Source: Chloroflexota bacterium
Lineage (GTDB): Bacteria > Chloroflexota > Anaerolineae > Caldilineales > Caldilineaceae
Assembly (NCBI GenBank): GCA_016861025.1
Contig: BOKO01000011.1
Location: forward strand, 1-64,000
Direction: 5' to 3'
DNA: 64,000 bases
Within the stretch, counting starts at the first letter, position 1. The number at the start of each line of letters is the position of its first letter. The position numbers were made by a program, and so were the translations under genes. Positions 40,324 to 48,867 of this stretch are shown piece after piece. The notes under the pieces are model-generated. The model ran no database searches. It was not told where the DNA came from and was given only the letters and a program-made list of their open reading frames with translations.

Positions 40324-42950
40324 TCGATCACATCCATCAGGATATAGGTCGATGCGCCTGTCTGCCCAGGCATCGTGACCGCAAGCTGTCGTCCGCTCAC
40401 CGGTTCGTACAATCCGATGCGCAGCCGGTGACGCGTCGGGTCGTAATCTGGCGGCAAGGCCAGCATAGCGGTCGAACGCACCTTCTCACCGGGAACCCAC
40501 AGGTTGGTCGGGTTGTATTCACCCCCTACCGGGAAGTCATGCTGCGCCACAATGTTATCTTTATCGTCGAGCAAATGAACAAACGCCGTGTAAGCTGTCG
40601 GCGAGCGGTCGATGGCGCGCCAGCCCAGCTCGACCTGCAACGCTGTCGGCTCTTCCTGCGACTGCTGAACCCAGACGCCATCGAGTGCAATGCGCCCCTC
40701 GAAGTCGGCGCCAACCGTTGTCAGCCCATCGAAGGAGACATCCGCCACACCGTCGCAAATCTCGATCGGACCAAAGACAACCTGATCGCCGCCAATCTTG
40801 CCCTCGCCGTCGACGATGCCTGCGCGTCGGATGCCGCCGTCCGTCGCAAGCCAGAACAGTCCGGCCTCGAAAAAGGCCTTGCCCGGCGTCAGCGTTTCCG
40901 GCAAGTCGAAGCTGCGACGGTCATCGACGATGTCGTCGTCGCTCCACAGGGTCAGCGGATAGCCGTTGCCCAGCAGCCCGTTGTCCTGAAGCTGCACTTC
41001 TGGCAACATGAGATGGGCAAAAAGCAACGCCTCGGCATCGTCGCCTGCGCCAACATCTGTGCGGCGTAGATAGAGCGTCAACGGCAACTCCTTGCCGCTC
41101 ATGTCGCACGACACGGCGTCGACCGGCAGCGCGTAGCCGAGCAATTCCACACCATTTGCAAAGCGCGCCGCCAACGGATACTGAATTCGATCCAGCTTCA
41201 ACGATAATACAGGCGTCTCGCCGGTGAAAAGATGCGTTTCGCGCCGAGAAGCAAGAGGCGAAGGGCGAGGGGCGGCGTTCTTGTCCGACCGTTGCGTAAA
41301 CAAGGAATCGCCTGCCATGATTGCAGCGATGATCGACTCGCCGTCGGCGTCGAAAGGCGAAAACTGCGTCACACCGAGCTTACCGTCCGCCTGTCGTTCG
41401 ATCAGGAAAAGCGGCTGCGCGATGTCGGCGCCATATTCGACAAGATAATGCGCGCCCGCAGCCAATTCACGCCATTCATCGGCATCGGCAATACGCAGCG
41501 CTGCGCCGGATAGCTCGCCGTTGAGAAAACGCATCTGTGGCGAGCGATAGAGTCGCCGCGTCAGCAGAATTGGCTGTACATCCTGCTCAGCGAGCAGCGC
41601 TCGCACTCTCTCCGCCGCCTCATATTGATCTGCGTCAAAGATGCCTGCCAGCATTGGGAGTTGCGCCCATTGGTTGAAATAGCTGTTCGCCGTCGACGCC
41701 CCACTAAACAAGATGACTGCCGCCAGGATCGACGCCAGCGCATGCGCAGGTTTGACCCAGCGCGCCAATGCCGAAGCAATTGCCTGTGCGCCAGTCGCGT
41801 AGAGGATCGCCAGCGGCGGCAGTGCGCCGACCATGCGCAGCCAATGCGGCGACTCCAGGCTGAAGATCGAGGGGGTCAGCATCACCACGAACCAAAGCAG
41901 CGTCAGATGGAGCGCCGGACGTTGCAGCGATGCCAGCGCAGCAACGACGCCCGCCGCAAACAACACTGCCAGCACTGCGTCATTGATCGGGCGATTGGGC
42001 AGGTTGTGGCGGGGGTTCAGGTCGCCGCTGACAAAGAACGCACCCGCCATCGAACCGAGATTGCCAGCCAGCCGCTCCATCGGCGCACCGGGCGCAGTCA
42101 GGCTCTCGGCGACGAAGATCGAAACGTCGCCCGTGCGCGCGGTCACCAGCTCGGGCTGTTGCCAGAATGTCCACAACAGCGGGGCGGCGACGAGCAGCGC
42201 CACTCCTGCCATCAAACCGACGTTGACGAGGCGTGTCGCGGTGGACGCGTCCTTGTCGCTTGTCGTTCTCCGGCGCAGCGACAACAGCAATTCAAAGGCG
42301 ACGAAGCCAGTGAGCACCACCGGCAGCAGGCGGGCGGAAATATAGGTGTACTGCGCCAGCCCCAACCAGACGCCTGCCAATATGAAGTCGCGGCGCCGGT
42401 TCTCCTGCCATGCGCGCGCCAGGAAATAGGCCATCAAGGCGCTGAAGAGCGGCAACAAGATTGCCCGGAAACCGAGACGGCTGAGACTTACATGCCAGTA
42501 GGAGACGGTGAGCGCCGCCGCAGCGACCAGCGCCGTCTGCGCCAGTGGCGCAAGCCGTTGATGGAAGTTCGAGGATGGCGCAAATGTAGTCCAACTTAGC
42601 AGTCGCTGCGTCAACACGGCGATCACCGGCACGGTGAGCACACCTGCAAAGGCGGCGACGATCCGCAGCGAATAGGAAGATGCGCCGAACAGCGCAACCG
42701 CCAGCGATTGGAGATAAATGAAAATCGGCTCGCGGCCATTATTGCCCGCAAAGAAAATCGGACGAGCGACACCCTCGATCACCTGCACGGCGTCGATGGC
42801 GTTGTATGCCTCATCAAAGAAAAGACCTGGCGGCAGCCGATCCAGATCCCACGTGCGCAACAGAAAAGCGAGCAGAATGATCGCCAGTAGACCAAGTCTG
42901 ATCCATGAGGAGGATGGCGTCGGTCGGTCGGCGGTTGATGGCAATCCCAT
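40320..42950 (-). CDS. GT39-family membrane glycosyltransferase with C-terminal beta-sandwich module (paralogue)
   Basis: The 876-residue protein carries the GT39 signature 'RLPPGLFFDEAYNAIDAVQV' near residue 40, with the catalytic-type Asp-Glu, then 'FFAGNNGREPIFIYLQSL' and about 12 helices. A soluble portion and one beta-sandwich module ('TALQVELGWRAIDRSPTAY', 'RLRIGLYEPVSGRQLAVT') follow. It is plainly paralogous to the 909-residue protein at 28.7 kb. An ATG at 42950 is chosen over a TTG 11 codons upstream. Its stop overlaps the next gene's start by four bases. It is first in a three-gene unit; a tRNA gene and its terminator lie just upstream. Confidence 0.85.
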   Translation of the reverse strand: MGLPSTADRPTPSSSWIRLGLLAIILLAFLLRTWDLDRLPPGLFFDEAYNAIDAVQVIEGVARPIFFAGNNGREPIFIYLQSLAVALFGASSYSLRIVAAFAGVLTVPVIAVLTQRLLSWTTFAPSSNFHQRLAPLAQTALVAAAALTVSYWHVSLSRLGFRAILLPLFSALMAYFLARAWQENRRRDFILAGVWLGLAQYTYISARLLPVVLTGFVAFELLLSLRRRTTSDKDASTATRLVNVGLMAGVALLVAAPLLWTFWQQPELVTARTGDVSIFVAESLTAPGAPMERLAGNLGSMAGAFFVSGDLNPRHNLPNRPINDAVLAVLFAAGVVAALASLQRPALHLTLLWFVVMLTPSIFSLESPHWLRMVGALPPLAILYATGAQAIASALARWVKPAHALASILAAVILFSGASTANSYFNQWAQLPMLAGIFDADQYEAAERVRALLAEQDVQPILLTRRLYRSPQMRFLNGELSGAALRIADADEWRELAAGAHYLVEYGADIAQPLFLIERQADGKLGVTQFSPFDADGESIIAAIMAGDSLFTQRSDKNAAPRPSPLASRRETHLFTGETPVLSLKLDRIQYPLAARFANGVELLGYALPVDAVSCDMSGKELPLTLYLRRTDVGAGDDAEALLFAHLMLPEVQLQDNGLLGNGYPLTLWSDDDIVDDRRSFDLPETLTPGKAFFEAGLFWLATDGGIRRAGIVDGEGKIGGDQVVFGPIEICDGVADVSFDGLTTVGADFEGRIALDGVWVQQSQEEPTALQVELGWRAIDRSPTAYTAFVHLLDDKDNIVAQHDFPVGGEYNPTNLWVPGEKVRSTAMLALPPDYDPTRHRLRIGLYEPVSGRQLAVTMPGQTGASTYILMDVIE

Positions 42951-42984
42951 GTGGTGCAGTCTACTACACGGCGGGCGGATCAAA

Positions 42985-43014
42985 TAAAAAAACGCTTGCC
43001 CAACCGGACAAGCA
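42985..43014 (-). terminator. Intrinsic terminator of tRNA-Pro
   Basis: Read on the minus strand, GCTTGTCC (43013-43006) pairs with GGGCAAGC (43001-42994), including one G-U pair, around a four-base loop. A run of seven T follows after one G. It starts 13 bases after the tRNA 3' end, and is a textbook Rho-independent terminator for the tRNA transcript. It also separates the tRNA from the GT39 gene downstream. Confidence 0.85.
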
Positions 43015-43025
43015 TTTCCTTACAG

Positions 43026-43106
<81 letters not shown>

Positions 43107-43115
43107 ACAATTCAA

Positions 43116-43144
43116 AGTATAGCCGATTGAGACCTGCGCGCCAA
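43116..43144 (-). promoter_or_regulatory. Promoter of tRNA-Pro
   Basis: On the minus strand, TTGGCG (43144-43139) and TATACT (43121-43116) are separated by 17 bases. The -10 box ends 12 bases before the tRNA 5' end. The placement and five-of-six -10 match make this a good housekeeping promoter for the tRNA. Confidence 0.65.
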
Positions 43145-43172
43145 ATTTTAACATTGCGTGCGAAAAATCACT

Positions 43173-43202
43173 TTGACCACATTGCCTGGTGTGGTATATA
43201 CT
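43173..43202 (+). promoter_or_regulatory. Promoter of the bifunctional-nuclease (DUF151) gene
   Basis: TTGACC at 43173-43178 and TATACT at 43197-43202 have an 18-base spacer and match five of six consensus positions each. It diverges from the tRNA-Pro promoter about 30 bases away. The predicted leader before the ATG is about 100 bases. Confidence 0.65.
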
Positions 43203-43308
43203 CAAGCCACTCTTGGCTGAAGATGTCTGGTTCGTCGCGCAGCGAGGCGCACGCTCAGGCGCATGGTGTTGGCGGACGAGCGTATTGGTTTCCACAGGAA
43301 GGGGAGCC

Positions 43309-43830
43309 ATGATTGAGGTCACAATCGATAGCATCCGTGTCAGCTTGTTGTCACAAAACCGGATTGTGGTGTTAAAAGAAGAAGGCAGCGAGCGTTTTCT
43401 GCCGATCTGGATCGGGCCTTTTGAAGCCGATGCGATTACATTGCAGTTGCAAGGCATGGAAGCCCCGCGACCGCTCACGCACGATCTGCTCAAATCTGTG
43501 ATCGAAACCCTCGGCGCAGAGGTGCTGCACATTGTTATCAACAGTCTGGAACGCAACACTTACTACGCACGCATTGTGCTCGACAATAACGGCGAGACTA
43601 CCGAAATCGACAGCCGCCCAAGCGATGCGATTGCACTGGCTGTGCGGGTCAGCGTGCCAATCTATGTGGCTGAGGAAGTAATGGAGCAGGCGGGGATGAT
43701 GCCAGAGGAGGAGATGGCGCTCTCCGAAGAAGGCGGGCGTTCCGAATATGGCGACACATCAAGCGAAGACCTGGGCGCGTTCAAGGATTTTGTGGAGGGT
43801 CTCGACCTGGATAGCCTGCTCGGCAATTAG
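43309..43830 (+). CDS. Bifunctional nuclease family protein (DUF151)
   Basis: The 173-residue protein matches the BFN/DUF151 family. It starts 'MIEVTIDSIRVSLLSQNRIV', then has 'LPIWIGPFEADAITLQLQG', 'RPLTHDLLKSVIETLGAEV', and the conserved 'IDSRPSDAIALAVRVSVPIY'. A Glu-rich tail ends it; similar proteins sometimes carry a UVR motif there, not clear in this case. The family is reported to have dual RNase/DNase activity in plants, and structures exist from Thermotoga; the bacterial role is unsettled. The ATG at 43309 has a strong AGGAAGGGGA site; a longer frame 40 codons upstream overlaps the promoter and is rejected. A terminator follows. Confidence 0.92.
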   Translation: MIEVTIDSIRVSLLSQNRIVVLKEEGSERFLPIWIGPFEADAITLQLQGMEAPRPLTHDLLKSVIETLGAEVLHIVINSLERNTYYARIVLDNNGETTEIDSRPSDAIALAVRVSVPIYVAEEVMEQAGMMPEEEMALSEEGGRSEYGDTSSEDLGAFKDFVEGLDLDSLLGN

Positions 43831-43873
43831 CTCGTTTATCGACCCGACAGTCGATCAACAACAGGACCGCCAT

Positions 43874-43910
43874 ACGGCGAGGCTGCGCAACTGGCAGCTT
43901 CGCCGTTTTT
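43874..43910 (+). terminator. Intrinsic terminator after the DUF151 gene
   Basis: ACGGCGA (43874-43880) and GCTGC pair with GCAGC and TCGCCGT, with small bulges, around a seven-base loop. Five T residues follow (43906-43910). It ends the DUF151 transcript and shows that dnaB has its own promoter. It also overlaps the TTG that would open the longest dnaB frame, which rules that start out. Confidence 0.8.
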
Positions 43911-43934
43911 GTCGAAAGCGCCCAATCCACAGAG

Positions 43935-43943
43935 TTATGCACA
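43935..43943 (+). promoter_or_regulatory. DnaA-box-like site upstream of dnaB
   Basis: TTATGCACA matches the TTATNCACA DnaA-box consensus exactly. A weaker copy, CAATCCACA (43923-43931, seven of nine against TTATCCACA), precedes it with a three-base gap. Both lie in the short leader between the DUF151 terminator and the dnaB start, so DnaA could control dnaB expression. A chance match is possible. Confidence 0.45.
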
Positions 43944-43953
43944 GGTTATTCTT

Positions 43954-46632
43954 ATGGAGAGCGGGATGGATGCACCAATGCAGATGATGGAAACCTCCGA
44001 AGCTCCGGTTAAAGGCATTCCAGCCAACCTGGAGGCGGAGCGCGCCGTGTTGGGATCGCTGTTGATCGACCCGGACGCCATCATCAAGATCGCCAGCTTC
44101 CTGCGCGCCGAAGATTTTTACCGCGAGCGCCACGCCTGGCTTTACGAAGCGATGATGGCGTTGCATGATCGTCGCGAGCCGCTCGATTTTGTCACTGTGG
44201 TCGACGAGCTGGAACGCCGGGGCCACCTGCAGGAAGTGGGCGGCCCCGCCTACATCACCGATTTGATCTCGGGCACCCCGTCGGCGATGTATGTCGATCA
44301 TTATGCACGCATCGTCGAACGCACAGCACTGCTGCGCCGTCTGATCTCCGCTGCGGGACAGATCGCCGAACTTGCTTACGACGACAGCCAGGAGGTCGAC
44401 GAGGTCATCGACAAGGCGGAGACGTTGATCTTTGGCGTCAGCGAGGCGTTGATTCATCGCGACCTGATGCCGATCCGCACCATCATGACGCAGGTGGTCG
44501 ACCATATCGACTTTCTGGCGCGCAATCAAGACACGTTGATGGGCGTGCCAACGGGATTCACGTTCCTTGACCGGCTGCTTGGGGGGCTTCAGAAGAGCGA
44601 CCTGATCATCCTCGCCGCACGTCCGGCGATGGGCAAGACCAGCCTGGCGCTCAACATTGCCCAGAACGCCGCCAAACGCTACGGCGCGCGCGTCGGCATC
44701 TTTAGCCTGGAGATGAGCAACGAGCAGCTTGTGCAGCGTCTGCTTTCGATGGAGACAGGCATCGACAGCCACCGTCTGCGCCTCGGCCAGGTTCACGATG
44801 AGGAGTGGCCCATCCTGCTGGAAGCCGCCAACTTGCTCGCCAACACCGCCATCTTTATCGATGACACGCCTGCGGCGACCGCCAATGAGATTCGCACCAA
44901 GTGTCGCCGCCTCTACGCCGAGCATGGCCTTGACCTGGTGTTGATCGATTATATGCAGCTCATGTCCGGGCAGTCCGGCGGGCGCGAAGCCAATCGTCAG
45001 CAGGAGATTTCGTACATCAGCCGCTCGCTCAAAGGGCTGGCGCGCGAACTCAATGTGCCGGTGATTGCACTCAGCCAGCTCTCGCGCGCAGTCGAGAGCC
45101 GCAGCGACAAGCGGCCAATGCTGTCCGATCTACGTGAAAGTGGCTGTCTTGCTGGCGACACACCGATCTATCTGCCTGAGATGGGTCAGTATGTCCCAGT
45201 TCGTGCGTTGGTGAATGAGGAACGAGCGACCGTCGCCTCTCTCGATCAGAACAGTTGGCGGTTGACAAGCGCGCCCCTAGCCCGTGCCTTTTGCACGGGT
45301 GTAAAGCCCGTATTCGAGCTACGTACGCAGTTGGGGCGTTCGCTTCGCGCCACTGCCAATCATCGCTTCCTGACGATTGATGGCTGGAAACGGTTGGACG
45401 AGCTATCGGTGGGCGACCATATTGCGACCCCGCGCACGTTGATGGGGCCTGACAGCAGGACGATGAATGATGCAGAGATTGCATTGCTGGGACATCTGAT
45501 TGGCGATGGATGTACGCTGCCGCGCCACGCCATTCAGTACACCAGTCGAGACCACGAACTAGCCGAACTGGTGATGAACCTTGCAAAACAGGTCTTTGGT
45601 GATTCAGTCACACCGCGAATTGTTCAAGAGCGGCGTTGGTTCCAGGTCTATCTGAGCGCAACCGAACATCTAACGCATCAAAAGCGAAATCCGGTGGCTG
45701 TGTGGTTGGATGGGCTTGGTGTCTTTGGTTTGCGGAGTTGGGAGAAACGCGTCCCCAATCGTGTTTTCGCGCAGTCGCCAGCCGGAATCGGCGTGTTTTT
45801 GCGCCATTTGTGGGCGACCGATGGCTGTGTTCAGATGGTCTACGGCAAGAGTCCACGACCAGCGATATTCTATGCCACCAGCAGTGCACAATTGGCATGG
45901 GGAGTGCAATCACTATTGCTTCGGCTTGGCATCAACGCCCGTATCAAACAAGTGGCGCAAGGCGAAAAGGGGCGCGATCAATTCCATGTCATCGTGGGTG
46001 GTCATGAAGATGTGAAACGTTTTTCCGTGCTGGTGGGCGCCGCTGGCAAACAGCGCGTTGAATCGCTGGAGACGATCCTTGCCTGGATCGAGAATCGAAT
46101 TCCGAATACGAACCGGGATGTCATTCCGGCCTCAGTTTGGCGGTCGCATGTTGTGCCCGCAATGCAACAGATCAAGATGACGACGCGGCAGATGCAGGCA
46201 GAACTGGAGATGCAGTATTGCGGAACGTCACTCTATGCGAGCAATTTGGGGCGAACGCGCGCAGCGGAGGTTGCTGAGATCGTAAGATCTCCCGAACTTG
46301 GCAAATTAGCGAACAGTGATGTCTACTGGGATCGAATCGCCGCCATCACCCCTGCTGGCGAGGAGCCAGTGTATGACCTGACCGTGCCGCCGCATCACAA
46401 TTTTGTCGCTGGCAATTTGATCGTACATAACAGCATTGAGCAAGATGCCGACGTCGTTATGTTCATCTACCGCGAGGACTACTACATCGAGGACACCGAC
46501 CGTCAGAATATCGCCGATGTGATTGTCGCCAAGCATCGCCACGGCTCGACCGGCACAATCAGCCTCTATTTCCGCAAGGAGTTGACGCAGTTTCGTGACC
46601 TGGAAGTGCAGCGCACCGAGCTGGACTATTGA
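43954..46632 (+). CDS. dnaB: Replicative DNA helicase DnaB, interrupted by an intein
   Basis: The 892-residue precursor encodes the hexameric 5'-3' replicative helicase. After removal of the 429-residue intein (residues 398-826), the helicase would be 463 residues, the normal size. The N-terminal domain starts 'NLEAERAVLGSLLIDPDAI'. The RecA-like motor has Walker A 'AARPAMGKTSLALNIAQNAA' and Walker B 'LDLVLIDYMQLM'. The inteins' insertion point lies between 'LSDLRESG' and 'SIEQDADVVMF', next to the arginine-finger/DNA-binding loop. The ATG at 43954 follows an AGG-type site; ATG 43966 is an alternative. It is followed by DnaD-like and loader genes, forming a primosome cluster. Confidence 0.96.
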   Translation: MESGMDAPMQMMETSEAPVKGIPANLEAERAVLGSLLIDPDAIIKIASFLRAEDFYRERHAWLYEAMMALHDRREPLDFVTVVDELERRGHLQEVGGPAYITDLISGTPSAMYVDHYARIVERTALLRRLISAAGQIAELAYDDSQEVDEVIDKAETLIFGVSEALIHRDLMPIRTIMTQVVDHIDFLARNQDTLMGVPTGFTFLDRLLGGLQKSDLIILAARPAMGKTSLALNIAQNAAKRYGARVGIFSLEMSNEQLVQRLLSMETGIDSHRLRLGQVHDEEWPILLEAANLLANTAIFIDDTPAATANEIRTKCRRLYAEHGLDLVLIDYMQLMSGQSGGREANRQQEISYISRSLKGLARELNVPVIALSQLSRAVESRSDKRPMLSDLRESGCLAGDTPIYLPEMGQYVPVRALVNEERATVASLDQNSWRLTSAPLARAFCTGVKPVFELRTQLGRSLRATANHRFLTIDGWKRLDELSVGDHIATPRTLMGPDSRTMNDAEIALLGHLIGDGCTLPRHAIQYTSRDHELAELVMNLAKQVFGDSVTPRIVQERRWFQVYLSATEHLTHQKRNPVAVWLDGLGVFGLRSWEKRVPNRVFAQSPAGIGVFLRHLWATDGCVQMVYGKSPRPAIFYATSSAQLAWGVQSLLLRLGINARIKQVAQGEKGRDQFHVIVGGHEDVKRFSVLVGAAGKQRVESLETILAWIENRIPNTNRDVIPASVWRSHVVPAMQQIKMTTRQMQAELEMQYCGTSLYASNLGRTRAAEVAEIVRSPELGKLANSDVYWDRIAAITPAGEEPVYDLTVPPHHNFVAGNLIVHNSIEQDADVVMFIYREDYYIEDTDRQNIADVIVAKHRHGSTGTISLYFRKELTQFRDLEVQRTELDY
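45145..46431 (+). mobile_element. DnaB intein with LAGLIDADG homing endonuclease
   Basis: The 429-residue in-frame element starts with Cys1 ('CLAGDTPIYLP') and ends 'NFVAGNLIVHN', with the +1 extein residue Ser. Splicing block B is 'RATANHRFLTIDGWKRLDEL', and the penultimate histidine and terminal asparagine are intact, so it should splice. Two dodecapeptide-type motifs, 'LLGHLIGDGC' and 'FLRHLWATDGC', mark a homing endonuclease with their acidic residues preserved. The insertion site and terminal motifs closely match the cyanobacterial Synechocystis-type DnaB intein, from memory. Base composition is lower in GC than the exteins, suggesting transfer. Confidence 0.95.
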
Positions 46633-46716
46633 TACAAGGGATGGATTTTTGCAGTGCAAGGAGGGCTCAGCCTTGAGAGGGCTGTGTCCCCTTTCGAATG
46701 ATAGGAAGATTGACCG

Positions 46717-47466
<750 letters not shown>

Positions 47467-48867
47467 CGACGAGCTGACGCCGCGCCAGGCGCCGTCGCGC
47501 CAGCGGAGTACGCGCAGCGCAATGCCAGCGCGCCGCACTGAAGCGCCCTGCCCGATCTGCAACGGGCTTGGCTTTGTCGTGCCCGACCTGCCGATCGGTC
47601 ATCCCGACTTTGGCCGCGCTGTGCCGTGCTCTTGCCGCGCGCAGGAGATGCAGGCGCGGCGGCTGCACCTGCTCCAGTCGATGAGCATGGTCGACAGTTT
47701 GCAGCGTCTGACCTTTGAGCGCTTCAACCCCGAACCGGCGCACCTGCCGCCCGACAAGCAAGTCAATTTGCGCCGCGCCTACGAGACATGCGTCAACTTT
47801 GCCGAGCGGCCGGAGGGGTGGCTGTTGCTCACCGGTGGATACGGCTGCGGCAAAACCCATTTGGCGGCGGCGATCGCCAATGCACGCCTGGCCGCGCGCC
47901 AGCCGGTGATCTTGATGGTGGTGCCCGACCTGCTCGACCATCTGCGCTCGACCTATGGACCGCAGAGCGAGCTGCCCTACGACGAGTTATTCGAGCAACT
48001 GCGCACGACGCCGCTGTTGATCCTCGACGACCTGGGCGCGCACGCCAGCACGCCATGGGCGCAGGAGAAGCTCTTTCAGTTGCTCAACCACCGCTACAAC
48101 GCCCAACTGCCGACCGTGATCACCACCAACCAGCGGCTCGACGAACTCGACCCGCGGCTGCGCAGCCGTCTGCAGGATGTCGGGTTGGTGCATCACGTTC
48201 TGATTCTGGCGCCGGATTTCCGCACCGGCAAAGCGAGTGGGCAGAGCGACCTGAGCAGCCTGCATCTGCACCGCGAACACACCTTCTCCACCTTCGACGC
48301 ACAGCGCAGCGACCTTGCCGCCGAACAGCGCGCCAATCTACGCGAAGTGACGAAACGCTGCATCGAATATGCCGAAGAACCGCGTGGTTGGCTGGTGTTG
48401 GCCGGCACGTATGGCTGTGGCAAGACGCATCTCGCCGCCGCCATTGCCAATCACTATGTCGAGCGCACGCGCGTCGATGTGATGTTCGTCGTCGTGCCCG
48501 ACCTGCTTGACCACTTGCGCGCTGCTTTCAGCCCGCAGTCGAACACGCCGCTCGACCGCCGCTTCGACGAGGTCAAGCGCGCGCCGCTGCTTGTGCTCGA
48601 TGACCTCGGCACGGAAAGTGCAACGCCCTGGGCGCGTGAAAAACTCTTTCAGTTGCTCAATTTCCGCTACACGGCGTTGCTGCCCACCGTTATCACCACC
48701 AGCGCCGATCCCAAGCAGATCGAGCCGTGGCTACGCACACGTATGATGGACATCAACCGCTGCCAATATCTCGCCATCACCGCGCCCGGTTACCGCGGCA
48801 GCCAGGAGCAACAGAAGCAGCGCGCCAGAAAAACCAGCAAAATGAGCGGATAGTTGCTGGCGAGAAT

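Noticed and set aside
43909..46632. dnaB starting at TTG 43909
   Set aside because: The TTG is part of the T-run of the upstream gene's intrinsic terminator, and the family N-terminus fits ATG 43954 or 43966.
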